A stretch of 53,502 nt of DNA from Entophlyctis helioformis (Eukaryota > Chytridiomycota > Chytridiomycetes > Chytridiales > Chytriomycetaceae), in contig JAHLKH010000185.1 of assembly GCA_025526915.1 (NCBI GenBank), forward strand, positions 1 to 53,502. Direction: 5' to 3'. Below, piece by piece: positions 39,557 through 51,761 of the stretch; position 1 is the first letter of the stretch, and every line of letters starts with the position of its first letter. The notes below the pieces were generated by a model that saw nothing but the letters and a program-made list of their open reading frames with translations, ran no database searches and was not told where the DNA came from. The position numbers and the translations under genes are program-made.

Positions 39557-41136
39557 ATGGCCCACCAGCAGCAGCAGCAGCAGCACCACCAGCAGGTGCC
39601 GCAGCAGCACTACCAGGACGCCGCGCCGCCCGCCGTCACAGAGGTCGTGCTGGCCACGGCGGGCTACGACCACACCATCCGCTTCTGGGAGGCCCTGAGC
39701 GGCATCTGTCTGCGCACCATCCAGCATCCAGACTCGGTGCGTGCGTGTGCGTGTCGGCCACTTGCACCAACAGCAGAGCAGCGCTGATGCCATTCCCTGC
39801 TCCATCGGCCTGCCGTCGGCCTGCCATCGCCCTCCAACTTGTCTTGCAGCAGGTCAACAGGCTCGCCATCTCTCCCGACAAGCGCTTCCTGGCTGCTGCC
39901 GGTGCGTCGCTCAGCCGCCTGCCCGCCGCCTGCTGCCCGCCTGCTGCCCCAACTAACAGAGCATCTGGCTGCAGGCAACCCACACATCCGTCTCTACGAC
40001 GTGCAGACCAACAACCCCCAGCCGGTACGCTGCGCAGCACGGCCTTGCGGATCTGCATTGGTCAAGCTGACACTCGGATGCACTCACAGATCATGTCGTT
40101 TGAAGGACACACGGCCAATGTGACCGCTGTGGCATTCCAGTCGGCAGGCCGCTGGATTGTGACTTGCAGCGAGGACGGCACCATCAAGATCTTTGACGTC
40201 CGGTGCGCATGCCTGCATGCCTGCATCCTGCATTCTGCATGTGTGGCGAGCCACTGCTGCCGCCTACGACTCACCGGCACTGACTGGCCGCGTCGTGTAT
40301 AAAGTGCGCCAGGCATCCAACGCGACTATGAGCTCAAGGCCCCTGTCAACGATGTCATTATCCACCCAAACCAGGGCGAGCTCGTCTCATGCGACCAGAA
40401 CGGCTCGATCCGCGTCTGGGATCTTGCAGAGAACTCTTGCACCCACGAGCTTGTGCCCGACGAAGACACCCCGGTGCGCTCCGTCACAATGGCTGCAGAT
40501 GGCTCGCTTCTAGTTGCGGCCAACAACAAGGTGTGCGGTGGCATGCGCAGTCACAGCAGCCATGCATTGCTGACGCGACGTGCCTGCCGTCGGCTGGTCA
40601 GGGAAACTACTACGTCTGGCGCACACGAAACGGCCATGATACCACAGAGTTTGAGGCATTGACCAAGGTGGCTGCACACAACAAGTACATCACCAAATGC
40701 CTGTTAAGCCCGGACAACAGGTGAGAGGCCGTGTCTCAGGCTCTGGCTCTCACTCTTGCAGGCTATTAACGACCATGACGGCAGACTACTCGCGACGTGC
40801 TCTGCCGATCACACGGTCAAGATCTGGGACGCAAGCAGACATCGATTCAACCTGGACAAGACTCTGCAGGGCCACCAACGGTGGGCATGGGACTGCTCGT
40901 TTTCCGCAGACTCTGCATATCTAGTCACTGGCAAGTCCCTCTTCCATGCTCACTCTCATTTCACTTGTATTGCCCATACACTGCCCATGCTGATGACGTT
41001 TGCATCCATCTACACAGGCTCATCAGACCACTCTGCGCGTCTGTGGGATCTGTCAACCGGCGAAACGATCCGTCACTACAATGGCCACCAAAAGGCTGTG
41101 GTGTGCATCGCTCTGCATGACGTCAGCGTCATGTGA
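39557..41136 (+). CDS. LST8: TOR complex subunit LST8 (WD40 propeller)
   Basis: ATG 39557 gives [20 protein letters not shown], then WD repeats: '[20 protein letters not shown]', '[16 protein letters not shown]', '[15 protein letters not shown]'-like '[15 protein letters not shown]', '[18 protein letters not shown]', '[11 protein letters not shown]', '[17 protein letters not shown]' and '[20 protein letters not shown]', ending '[17 protein letters not shown]'. The first blade 'ATAGYDHT(I/V)RFW' and last 'GHQKAVVC' are LST8 signatures. LST8 stabilises the TOR kinase domain in TORC1 and TORC2. The intron at 40931-41017 is GC-AG. The stop lies 77 bp from the stop of the facing carrier gene. Confidence 0.93.
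40931..41017 (+). other. GC-AG intron (LST8)
   Basis: GCAAGT...ACACAG, phase 1. It joins 'AYLVTG' to '[10 protein letters not shown]', exact WD-repeat spacing. The 87 bp are open in frame, so simple ORF callers would keep them. Confidence 0.85.
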
Positions 41137-41213
41137 GGCTGCTCTACGCATATGTAGCATTCTTTCTGCTGTTCAGGCACTCTTGGCAATGCAAATGAAC
41201 GTCCGTCTTTATC

Positions 41214-42473
41214 CTACAGGAACTTGTCCATCACACGCGTGCTCATCTCGATACCAAAGAAGAAGGCAGCCGAGGCAGGGAAGGCACGCAGCAGCGTGGG
41301 TCCAAGGCCACGGAACAGACCAGCAGGTCCGCTCTCTGCAAAGAGCTTCGACACCACCTTGCGAACAGAAGCCTCTGCAGGTGGCGCAGACTGCAGACGC
41401 GACTTGATCGTGTCGACAGGGATCGCGATTGTCCAGTTGACCATGCCCGCAATGCCTGCATACACCGAGTCACAAGCCGTCAGTCGCTGCACACACGGAG
41501 CAGATCGCCACAGAGCACACGGCACACAGCACACGGCGACCCACCTCCAGCCAGCATGACGGCAGCAGGATGCACATGCGTCTCGTCGCTCTTCTTGAAC
41601 CATCGCTTGATGCCCTCGTACGTCAAAAAGTAGAAATAGCTTCCAGGCGTGTCGCGCAGGATCGTTGCGCCAGTACCGCGGAACACGGCACGCACACCGC
41701 CCTCGCGGACAATCTGCCGCACAACTTGAACAAAGCCCTTGGATCCCTGGTCGTGGCGGCCGGATACGTGGTGGCTCTTCATGGACGTCTCCTGGACTTG
41801 CAGACGGATCTTGATCTGCTCAGCCGGGCCAAGCAGGAACGAAACGGGAACAGCAGCCAGCGCACCAGCAAGGCCGATCTGATGGAGCGACAGCCGGTCG
41901 ACCGTGTTGTGCGTCGTTGCTGGATCGTAGCGCGATCCATCGGCGTGACGTCGTTGGCCGCCGCCTGTCAGGCTCATGACCGCCTGCTGCGACACGTAGT
42001 ATGCCCAGAAGTTGGTCGCAAGGACTGGCTGTCATGGGCGGCGTCGCGTGAGCATCGGCGTGCGACCATACCACCGGGCCGCATGAATGCGCTTACAGGT
42101 GTGCCGATGATGACGGGCGTGACGCCTCGATAGAGACCGAGAAGGCCGTCAGCAGCAATGATGTGCTTGAGCGCCTGGTAGCTGGACGTTGGCGTGCGTG
42201 CACTGGACGCAGCAGCAGTCGCAGCAGCAGCTCCTGCGTCGACCAGAACCGCACCTGCCGTCTGCATTCGCACCTTGACAAGGTCGAACGGATGCGAGAC
42301 AGCCACCTACTTGGGTTTCAGTCAGTGGCTGGCCAGTCGGTCGGTCGGTCGCTGTGTTCTGCAGACGTGCAGACGTTGGGCAGGCTCACCATGGTCAGGC
42401 CGCCGCATGCGCCGGACAGAAACGACTTGAGTGCCGAGCTCTTTGGTGCTGGTTTGTCGGGTTTGTCAGCCAT
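41214..42473 (-). CDS. Mitochondrial carrier, carnitine/acylcarnitine type (SLC25A20-like)
   Basis: It starts MADKPDKPAPKSSALKSFLS. The three carrier signatures are present: 'SHPFDLVKVRMQ', 'LGPAEQIKIRLQ' and 'AIPVDTIKSRLQ', with 'GLLGLYRGVTPVIIGTPV', 'GVRAVFRGTGATILRDTPGS' and 'GPAGLFRGLGPTLLRAFPAS' between. The third repeat, 'GIAGMVNWTIAIPVDTIKSR', and the leader are closest to acylcarnitine carriers, which exchange acylcarnitine for carnitine across the inner membrane for beta-oxidation. Carriers of ornithine share these traits, so the substrate is provisional. Introns fall between repeats; the stop is 41214-41216. Confidence 0.85.
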
Positions 42474-42547
42474 CGCAACAGAGATTCGTTGGAAACCCGG
42501 CAGCGGCAAGCCCACGATCACACACAGCCGGGACGACGACAGCAGCA
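42474..42547. promoter_or_regulatory. 74-bp divergent region, carrier / ankyrin protein
   Basis: Only 74 bp separate the two start codons, so the promoters must overlap or lie partly in transcribed leaders. If the carrier begins at the in-frame ATG at 42665 the genes would overlap head to head. Confidence 0.4.
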
Positions 42548-44261
42548 ATGAGAGCCGATGTCTTTGCAGCAGTGGCTGCCGACGATTCGGCATTCTCCGG
42601 CACACGGCTGCCACAGCTCGTGCCGCAGACCGGATCGCAGTCTGCAGCCTCACAGCAACAAACACAGCTCACTGTCGCGCATGACAATGCCGCCGAAACC
42701 AGACGCTCGCAGACAAACAGCGGCGCGTGGGCAGGCGGCGGTGGCGGCGGCAATGCTAGTGGCGGTGGGCCATCGTCTGCTGCCACGCACCGCACAGCCG
42801 CTTCCGCACGATCGCGGGTAGGGACAGGGAAGCGTGGCGCCGCTGCGCGTCCATCAGGAGCTGGCCCGATTGTCCGCGTGTTCTCCCGAAAGGAACTGGA
42901 TCTGCTGCGGGCATCTGAAGCCGGCGACATTGACGAGGTTTGTGCCACTCACTCAACGGCTCTTTCCGCGACTGCCTGGCTGACTCGATTGCACATGGCT
43001 GCAGGTGTACCGGCTGCTATGGGACGGCGCAGACGTCAACTGCAAGATGCCTTGCTCAGGGTCCACGTAAGTCTGCGTCTTTGATATCTCTTACTGTCTC
43101 GCAATGATGCTGCTCTCCGACGGCACAACGCATGCTTCGCCGACTGTTGGGATGATCGCTGAATCCATGGTCACAGGCCGCTTATGCTGGCATGCCAGAG
43201 TGGACATGCCAAGATTGCATCCGTTCTGCTCGAGTTTGGCGCGCTTGCCAAAACACCCGACGAATACTCGGCCACCTCCCTGCACTGGGCCGCCAACAGC
43301 GGCAGCTCGCAGCTCGTCAGTCTGATTGTCGGCCGCGGCAGACTCAGCAACGCTGATGTGTCCAAGAAGGACGCATTTGGATCGACTGCACTGCATTTTG
43401 CGTCTGTCCGGAACCTGTCTGGCAGTGTGATGGCCCTCGTATGTCTTTCATGTGCACCCGTCCCTTTCTATCTGGTCGTGAAGCGAAGCGAGCCTGATCT
43501 TTGTTGAATGCATGCATCGACAGATTCATGCTGGATGCGATCCAACCGTCACCAACAATGACGGCCGCAAGCCAAGCGATCTCACTACCGACGACTCCAT
43601 CCGGTCACTGCTGCAAGGTCTGTGGATCCCATTCCAACTGCAATGCCTCGCGTGGACGTTTAGGGTAACCATTCATGACCCAAAAACAGAGGAAGAAGCC
43701 AAAACAGCCAGAGCACAGGCAGCAAGTCGAGGCAAGAAACTCAACGAGGCTGATGGGCTGGGCGGTGATCCGTCGTCTGGCGCTGCTGGTGGCACTGGCA
43801 GCAAGGGCAAAAAGAAAAAGGGGAAGGCAGGTGCAGCCGGTGGTGCCAAGCGCAAAGCCAAATCGTCATCGACCCTCACTGCATCACAGCCTGCGCTTGC
43901 CGACGACAAGGCCACAACGGCGGCCAAGGGATCGCAGCCCATCCTGCAAGCATCAGCAGGCAGTCGTGTCGGCACACGCGCATCTTCGACCAAGTCGCTC
44001 CGCGCCACTGGCGGTGGTGTCTCGTCGTCCATACCGACGCTGCCTGCTGCTGCTCCCACAGGACCAGAATCCGGCGCTCAGACCGGCACAGCGATTGGAA
44101 GCAAGAACAGCCTCAACTCGTCAACGTCCCTGTCGTCGTCTGTGTCCAGGAAATCCAAAGAGCTGGGCAGCACAAGCATCACCAACTCTCTGTCAGCAAG
44201 GAAACGCAGCCAGCCCAACACGCTCAAGGGATTCGTGTCTGCTGTGCCTGGTGTCAAGTAA
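42548..44261 (+). CDS. Ankyrin repeat protein with basic low-complexity tail
   Basis: ATG 42548 gives MRADVFAAVAADDSAFSGTR, a Gln/Ser/Gly-rich leader. Ankyrin units start at 'FSRKELDLLRASEAGDIDE|VYRLLWDGADVNCK' and continue 'PLMLACQSGHAKIASVLLEF', 'YSATSLHWAANSGSSQLVSL', 'KDAFGSTALHFASVRNLSG' and 'IHAGCDPTVTNNDGRKPSDL'. After about residue 370 comes a Lys-rich stretch (KGKKKKGKAG) and a Ser/Ala/Thr-rich tail to 'RKRSQPNTLKGFVSAVPGVK'. It is a protein-interaction scaffold; no partner can be named. The stop faces the stop of the ribokinase gene 121 bp away. Confidence 0.85.
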
Positions 44262-44382
44262 ACCTCTGCATATCCAGTCCCATTCTCAGCCGTGTCTGCC
44301 GCAGGCGTCTGTGTTGCTGTGTTTACATGTGCACGCATTCATTCATTGCAACCATGGCGACTTCAATGGCAGGCAGTGCAAG

Positions 44383-45845
44383 TCAATGTGATCGTGCTTG
44401 CTCGACTTGGCTGCGAGATGGAATGGCTGGCATGGCGCCATCCGCTTCGCAGCACAGTCCAGCGGCCAGCATGCCAACAGCCAGAGCCTCTGCAACAAGG
44501 TCTGGACGGATCAGCCGCCTCATTGCAGCCAGCCTCGCTGCATCAGAGTCACCAGGACCATCAAGACTGGCGGCGTGGTTGAGGCTGTTGGCGCCAGATC
44601 CAGCCATGGCAGAGTGCACTCGCTCAGCCAGTGTGCTGCAGAAGAATCCAACAAACGTGTCGCCTGCTCCAGTGGTGTCCTGCACAGCAACAGCACGCTG
44701 CACTGGCAGCCGCACCGTGTGGCATCCTTCCGTTCCTTCTGCCGTGTGCCGTGTGGCTGCCACCACACCGTCTTGGCCAAGCGTGACGACCAGGATGCAC
44801 AGACGTGGCAACACGCTCATGATGCTGCTGCATAGTGCTTCGTAGTCGGGAGAGTCGGCTGGTTGGGAGCGCGGCGTCTCGATATGCAGCTGCTGTGAGA
44901 GCGATGCGCATTCAGACGCATTCAGAATGAGGATGTCGACGAGTGGAAGTGGCAGTTGCTGGGCCAGGTTGGACGGACACGGCGCAGGATTCAAGCAGAC
45001 GAGCATTCCTGTCCAGCCGCATGGCGTGTCAGCATGGCTGCCCACACGACTGGCCCACGACTGGCGACACGGCTGCACTGCCAGGCACACTCACCGACCT
45101 TTGGCGCTGCACTGCTGCATCAGATGCACGGTGGCATCCGTGTTGATCTCGTTCTGCAGAAGCACCAGGTCGCACACGCCAAACTGCGCGAGTGCACTGT
45201 CGACGTCGCGTGTGTGGATCTGGTGGTTGGCGCCGGCATGCAGGACGATGGCATTGTCGTGTGTGCTGCTGCTGACCTGGATGATGGCTCGCCCCGTGGC
45301 CTGCACATCGGCATCCGCTCGCTGTCAGCATCAGCATCCACTCGCCGGCATCCGCTCGCCGTCAGAAACACCCGCACAGCGACCTTGCCTGGCCAGCATC
45401 CACCACAACAAGGCTCGTGTCGACGCCGTGCTGCCTCATGAGGTCCAGCACCCATGTGCCGTCCGGGCCGACCTTGCCGCCATGCACAACGTCAACGCCG
45501 CCAGCCTGGCCATGCCGCTCTGGGTCAGCGACGCTGTCCTGCCTGCCTGCCGCTGCTGCCACAGACCTGCCAGACGCACCTTGGCAAGAGCAACGCTCTG
45601 GTTCGCACCTTTGCCGCCAGCCAGCACCTTGAAGCCTGTGCTCGCGATGGTCTGGCCTGTCCACGAGCCGCCTCCCTGTCAGTGGCCAGGTGGACGCCAG
45701 GCGGACGCCAGGTGGTTGCCAGGTGGTTGCAAGTCGGCATGCGCTGCACAAGAGAGCGAGCGTCCATACCCGACTGCACGATGCCAGGCACGGCGTAGAT
45801 GTCGTCGATGTTGACCGATCCAAAGCACAGCACTCTCGGCCTCAT
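44383..45845 (-). CDS. RBK1: Ribokinase (PfkB family)
   Basis: Blocks in order: 'MRPRVLCFGSVNIDDIYAVP' (start), 'KVLAGGKGANQSVALAKV' (sugar-binding GGKGANQ), 'GKVGPDGTWVLDLMRQHGVD', 'GRAIIQVSSSTHDNAIVLH', 'LVLLQNEINTDATVHLM', 'LVDILILNASECASLSQQL', 'RLCILVVTLGQDGVVA' and 'VQDTTGAGDTFVGFFC' with the DTTGAGD anion hole and catalytic Asp. The enzyme phosphorylates D-ribose to ribose-5-phosphate. The first ATG directly follows a CAG acceptor (45846-45848), so an extra upstream exon 'MSRASLLALATAPVSV' (46044-46112) may belong to it and would extend the start to 46112. Confidence 0.88.
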
Positions 45846-46415
45846 CTGGCTGGTGTTGCCGTTGGTTGGGAAAGACGGCAACAGAGGGGATTGGCCGTTG
45901 CATGTGCAGGCTGCTGGTTGCTGGTTGCTCGTTGTTGACTCGGCTGTGTTCAATGGCACATGGCAAGTGCTGGTGCACAACCGGCCAGACCAGCTTGCTG
46001 CAGGCAGTCCCTTGTCAACTGCTCGCTGGCTGGCCACTCACCTCTGGGCAGACGGCGCTGGTGACAGACACAGGAGCAGTGGCCAACGCCAAGAGAGACG
46101 CTCGAGACATGACAGCGCCCGCCGTTGCACCAGGATCTGGATGTAGGAGTGCCGATGTGCATTCAACAGCTCGAAAAGCATTCCAACACGCGTCTGTGAC
46201 GTGGCAGTTCGTGGCGGCCAGCGAGCGGATGTGAGATCTGGTGCGACTGCCAAGCAAGTGCGCTTGCGCTTGTGCTTGCGCTTGCGCTTTTGCCACGTTG
46301 CAGCCTCTGGCCGGCCGCTGCCTTTGAGAATCCCATAAAAGGCGGGCTGCTCGCCACTTGTCCTGCAGCCACCGCAGTCATTGCCCAAGCAGCATCTCGC
46401 AGACAACAGCCAAAC
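45846..46415. promoter_or_regulatory. Divergent region, ribokinase / PCMT
   Basis: 570 bp. It may hold a first ribokinase exon (46044-46112), a run of GCGCTT/GTGCTT hexamers at 46258-46292, and a TATA-like CATAAAAG at 46334-46341, 75 bp before the PCMT ATG. Nothing else is seen. Confidence 0.4.
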
Positions 46416-47593
46416 ATGCCCTCCCATTTCAGCGGCGCATCCAACAGCGAGCTTGTCGACAACCTGCAGAGTGAGTTGATGTCTGCCCGCCTGCCTGCCT
46501 GTCTGCCTGCCTGCCTGTCTGCCTGCCTGTCTGCCTGCCTGTGTCTGACGCTTGTGTGTCCGTGCACCAGATGCCGGCGTCTTCACTGCCGCATCGGTCG
46601 GAGCAGCCATGAAGAAGGTCTGTGCTGCTCTGCTCTGCTGTCCTGTCCTGTCCTGTCCTCTCATGTCATGGCATGGCCTGCGTGCACAACGACTGACCAT
46701 CCACCCATCCATCCATCCATCCTGCCTCGACTCTGTGCAAGTCCAGGTTGACCGCAGCAACTTTGTGACGACGAGCGCTGCGCCGTACAACGACAACCCT
46801 GTGCAGGTGTGCATGCGCTGTCCATCCGCCGTGTGCTCATCCATCTGCCCCAACTGACATGCCACTCTGCTTCGCTCCTTCTCTCTCTCTCCCTCTGCCA
46901 CTCTCCCTCTCACTTCCTCTGCAGATCGGCTTCAACGCAACCATCTCGGCACCACACATGCACGCGCACGCTCTCAACATTCTTGCTCCGTTCCTCAAGC
47001 CCGGCATGCGTGCACTGGACGTTGGCAGCGGATCGGGATACCTGACTGCATGCATGGTACGACGCCATCCCTCCACTCATGGCCGCCGTCTGCCTGTCTG
47101 TCTTGTGCTCGTGTTCTGCTGGTGATCTGCCACTCACGCTGCCCGACTCGGCCCACATCGCTGCCAAACTCGTGCACACTCAACACAGGCTGAGATGGTT
47201 GGCGAGACCGGCACTGTGGTGGGTGTCGACCACATCCAAGACCTGGTCGACATGGCTCGCACCAACCTGGCCAAGCACTCGCCCGATCTTGAGCGCAAGG
47301 GTCGTGTCACGCTGCACTGCGGCGACGGACGCAACGACACCTTCACCACGCCTGCTGTTCCCAAGTTTGACGCCATCCACGTCGGTGCTGCGGCTGCGAC
47401 CGTTCCACAGACGCTTGTCGACCAGCTCGCCTCGCCCGGCCTCATGTGCATCCCTGTCGGTCCTGCCGGCGAACTGCAGATGCTGTACTGCGTTGAAAAG
47501 GATGCCGACGGCCGGGTCACGCAGACCGAGGTGCGCTCGGTCAAGTTTGTGCCGCTCACCGAGGCGTCTGTCCAGCTGCAGCCGCGTGCTTGA
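46416..47593 (+). CDS. PCMT1: Protein-L-isoaspartate O-methyltransferase
   Basis: ATG 46416 gives [18 protein letters not shown]; then '[16 protein letters not shown]', '[20 protein letters not shown]', '[20 protein letters not shown]', the SAM motif '[18 protein letters not shown]', '[18 protein letters not shown]', 'VTLHCGDGR', '[20 protein letters not shown]' and '[17 protein letters not shown]'. It methylates L-isoaspartyl residues in aged proteins so that they revert to aspartyl. Five introns; the first holds a CTGCCTGTCTGC repeat and the second CATCCATC. Length and motifs match the animal enzyme. Confidence 0.95.
46483..46548. repeat. CTGC/CTGT tetranucleotide run in a PCMT intron
   Basis: Nearly pure CTGCCTGTCTGC repeat that makes up most of the first intron. 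Confidence 0.85.
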
Positions 47594-47880
47594 TGCAGTG
47601 CTTGATGCAGCCTCAGTCAGCCTGCCTGCATGCCTGCATGCCTGCCTGGCTGGCTGCATGCCTTGCAAGCGCCTCATGCCATCACGCTCTCCACCGCGTC
47701 GCCTGCATCCCAACACGATCCCTCCACTCGCTACCTTGCACGTGCATCGTCGCGTCCAATGAAGCGCGTCGTGTTTCTGCCAGCCGCTTGGCCACGCTCT
47801 TGCATCTGCAGACAGTCTGCTCTGCCCCTGACGGTGCCCATTCACAGTCACAACCACAACCACAACCACACTGACCATCC

Positions 47881-50813
47881 ATGGACTCGGCAGTGCTTGA
47901 CAAGGTGCTTGTCGCTTGCTGCTGCTTGCCATCCCGTGCCATCCATCGACAGCCATCGGCAGCCAGCGCCGTCCAGCAATATGCCCTGATATGGACTCGC
48001 AGCGCATCGCCTGCTGACATCTCAAACCGGCATTGCTTTCCCATGCGTTCCTTCTGCGTCGGCCGCCGCGTCCTCTGTGGCGACCCTTGCCACTCACCGC
48101 ACCACACCAACCGACCGCCAACCATCTGGCTGCCTTGAACGCTCCGCCGCGTGGCATCACCGGCGTGGCATCACCTGTGTGACCGCTCAGCTCACGGTCG
48201 TCAAGCATGTGGGATTCATTGGTGGCTCGTGCCTGCTCTTCAACCAGATGACGGGTCCCGCCATCCCGTTCACTGGCGCCAGCTTCCAGAACCCAGGCTG
48301 GCTGTTCACAGGTGTCATGTACGCTGTGCTCACCATCGTCGCTGGCTTTGCGGCCCTGTTCCTTGTCGAGGCCATCCAGTCCATCCCTGGCAACTCGCAC
48401 TTTCAGGTGCGTCTGTCTGTCCGCCTGTCCGCCTGCCGCGCTGGCTGCCCATCACACACGCGATAGTGACTCATATGACGAGCCATGATGCTTTGTGTGC
48501 TGCTGCGCGACTTGCCTGCGACTTGCCTGCGACTTGCATGGCCTCTGTGATCCGATCATGCTTCTGGCTGTCCAATGCCGCGCATGTCGCACTCGGCCCG
48601 CTGGCACGCGGCATCGCATCAACATCCGCAGGGCACAGTCGAGTACGGCACGCTGGTCAACTTCTTCTTTGGCAAGCGGCTGCACTTGGCAGCCCAGTTC
48701 TTTGTCTATGGTGCACTCATGTCGAGCGCCATTGCGTCCATCGTCATCACAGCACAGGTGTGTGATCATGCCACGCCGCCTCACCCTCTGGCACACATGA
48801 TGCTTCTTGCATGGACTCACCGCTCTCTCTCTCTCTCTCTCACCACTCACACATGCTCGCCACGCTCAGACAACAGACAATCTGATGATCGCTCTGTTTA
48901 GCAAGTCGTGTGGTCTGTCCTTCACTCGCGGCTGGATCTGCGTTGCAGGTGGATCCACGTCGCCGTCGCCGTTTGGCAACGAGTTCATGGTCTTCACCAT
49001 CGGCCTGCTTGTCGTGGTCGTGTGCTGCCTGCCACTCGGTCTCGCCGACTTTGACAACAACATCGTCTTCAACATTAGTGCGTGTCTGGCTGACTTTGGA
49101 TGTCGGCCATGCTGAGCCATCGCTGACACTGACACGCTGGCACGCCGACTCTGCTTGGCGGCATTTCCAACGACATGCCGTCCACGCTCGTCCGCCATCC
49201 ACTCATATGCATGCCAGTCACGGCCGCTCTGTCCATGCTGCTTGCTGTCGCATGGATCGTGTGTGCATTTGCAATGGGTGCCGATGCCGAGCGTCTGCGC
49301 ATGATCGAGCCTGTCCAGACATCGTATGCGCTTGTGGTCGGCACCATCTTGCTCAATCTCGCCTGTCCCACGGTCGTGCCGTCGTGGATCAACGTCAAGC
49401 ACAAGGAGACCAACGTGCAGGCCATGATCTGGACCGTCGTCATTGGCACGTCGCTGTTCTGCATCCTCATTGGGCTCGTGACTGGCGCAGGGTTTGACAC
49501 CAACGGCACAGGCAACGTGCTCTATGCGCTGTTCACGTATGGCAAGCCGACGGTGCTCGCGACGCTCTCTGCCGGCGTGTTTGCGTTCATCATGCTGCTG
49601 CCTGGCATTCCTGTCAGCTTCATCGTGTCGTTCAACAACCTCGTGCAGAACGAGGTCGTGTCGCCATGTGAGTGTGCAGGACCGTGTCTGCTTGGTCTGT
49701 GCCGCGATGGATTGCCGGCCATGCCACCGCGATGCTCACCATCTGCACTCGCTCTCCGCGACTGATCCACACACACACACACACACACACACAGCCATTG
49801 CTACGTTCCTGTCATTCTTCTTGCCGTGGATCATCCTGGCCCCCCTGCAGACAGGCAACATCATCTACACCATGCAGGTCTGGACGTCGCTGTTCTTCTG
49901 CTCGACTGCCAACTACATCCTGCCGTTTGTCATCTACTTCAAGTGCGTCGAGTTCCGCAGAGAGTACAACACCAAGCGAAGTGAGTGCCGCGCGCACAGT
50001 GTATGCAGCCATGCCGACATGCTTGCTTGCCCTTGCTGTGCTGAGCTGGACAGTGCTCAAGAGTGCTGGATGCTTGCACTCCTCGCTGCTTGCATCCGCA
50101 CGAGCCGCGTCTGTCGTGCAACACCGGCTGCAGACTGACCAGCGACTGCCATCACACGGACAGTCTTGACAAAGAACCAGATCAAAGTGCTGCTCAAGGT
50201 GCACCACATCTCGCCTGCCATCATCAGCTTCATCTCGGTCAAGCGGCTCAAGTTCCTTGGACAGCCATCGCCGTTTGCAGACACGACGGCTGTGGATCTG
50301 CCGCAGATTGTGGTTGTGGAGTCGGCTGGCAAGGACGGCGGTGGCGACAGAGGCGACAGTGGCGAGCAGGTGCCACAGCCAGCAGCCAGTGCGGCAGATG
50401 CAGTGGATGGCCGTGATCAGCAGGCTCGGCTTGCACAGACAGCAGCCAACTCACAGCATCACTTGTCGCCACACGCAACGATAACAGCACCCGGCATCGT
50501 CATCAACAACAGCGTCAGCATCAGCAGTGCGCCACGGAAGAGCTCAGTCACGTCGCGTCCATCGGCCGACTCGGCTCGCAGCAGTCCATCACCGCAACGC
50601 CCACAACTCGCCACGCCACAGCCACTCGTCGCGCGACTCTCGCGTTGCATTCCGTCCAGAGTTGCGAATGCGTCCAACAACGCCATGTTCATGGATCCAG
50701 CCGAAGCTGGCATTCCGCTGCAGATCCTGGAGGACGACATTCCAGACAACGACGACGACCAGCACAGCCGCCGCCACCGCCCATCACGGACGCCATCACA
50801 GCCACCACCATGA
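47881..50813 (+). CDS. Multi-pass membrane protein, amino-acid-permease-like; C-terminal region uncertain
   Basis: The start is tentative: 'MDSAVLDK' (47881-47904) spliced to 'LTVVKHVGFIGGSCLLFNQM' at 48191, in phase. Hydrophobic segments follow: 'GWLFTGVMYAVLTIVAGFAA', 'LAAQFFVYGALMSSAIASIV', 'FMVFTIGLLVVVVCCLPLG', 'AALSMLLAVAWIVCAFAMG', 'YALVVGTILLNLACPTVVP', 'AMIWTVVIGTSLFCILIGLV', 'VLATLSAGVFAFIMLLPGIP', 'ATFLSFFLPWIILAPLQTG' and 'TSLFFCSTANYILPFVIYF'. About ten segments and the Asn/Pro-rich first one suit the APC/AAAP transporter superfamily. A hydrophilic Ser/Asp/His-rich region follows and the frame closes at 50813. Likely coding peptide, including a final hydrophobic helix, continues to about 51570 in other frames. 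The substrate is unknown. Confidence 0.65.
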
Positions 50814-51570
50814 CAGCCATGAGGAGCACGAGTCTGGATCCGACCACAGACAGTGGATGCCGTCGTTTGGCAGATCAGCCATGGATGCCGCCGATCCTGC
50901 CCATGCTCTTGCATCAGACGAAACCATGGCAGACATCCACAGCGCCAAGGTCGCGGATGTGCACGGCCATCACGCCACTGTCCAGCCTGGCAGACAGCAG
51001 CATCCTGACCAGATCGATGGTGTGGCAGAGGCTGAACGCAGCAGAGACGCCAGCCACGGCAGACGGTCGCACGGCAGCAGTCATGGCCGCAAACAAGAGT
51101 GACGATGGAGACAGCCGTCGCGACCAGCGCGGTGGCACACACCAGCGTCTTCCGCAGACATCCGATTCACAGCCAGCTGCCGGCGACGACGACTTCTTTG
51201 AGCCGCTTGGACTCCCATGGTCAACACCGAGACGGACTGCTGAACCCACTCGACACGCCTGCCCCCGCATGCCACCAATCTGTTTGGCTTTGACGGCTGT
51301 TCCGCCGAGCCGATCGCCACCACTCGAGCAAGCAGCACCAGCACCACCAGACTCACCACCAGACTCGCCACCACGAGCCACGCCGCCGCAGCTTCTCGTC
51401 ATCGTGCAGCAGCCAGCACCAACCTGTCGCTGCCACACGAGCCAGGGTTTGTGGCGAGCCATTCCGCGTCATTCCGCGCTGGTCGCCCCTGTCGGAGAAG
51501 GCTGGCGTGGATGGCGCTGCTCACGACATCTGCCGTGTGCGTCTGCAACATGATCTTTTACCTGATCGTG
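50814..51570 (+). pseudogene. Frame-broken continuation of the permease-like gene
   Basis: Protein-like segments follow one another in shifting frames: 'SHHHDSHEEHESGSDHRQ' (50795-50865), 'KSDDGDSRRDQRGG' and 'GDDDFFEPLGLPWS' (51090-51225), 'SHGQHRDGLLNPLDTPAPAC' (about 51215-51280), 'TNLFGFDGCSAEPIATTR' (about 51275-51330), 'EPFRVIPRWSPLSEK' (51460-51505) and 'LAWMALLTTSAVCVCNMIF' ending YLIVSA-stop (about 51503-51569). The last is a good membrane helix. Either indels in this copy or in the assembly broke one C-terminal domain, or some segments are chance. Confidence 0.4.
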
Positions 51571-51761
51571 TCTGCTTGATCTGGCGAGCCACTCTGCCAC
51601 TCTGCCACTCTCTGCCACTCTGCCACTCCCTCTCCCACTCCCACTCGTTCAGCCATCCTTGCCATCTCATGTCCATTGAACGCATTCATTCAGCCGGTAA
51701 TCCAGCCGATCATCCAGCCAGTCATCCATCCACGCTCCTCGTGCCAAGACCGGCATGCCAG

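Noticed and set aside
44292..45814. Plus-strand ORFs over ribokinase
   Set aside because: No family features; the minus strand has DTTGAGD and GGKGANQ.
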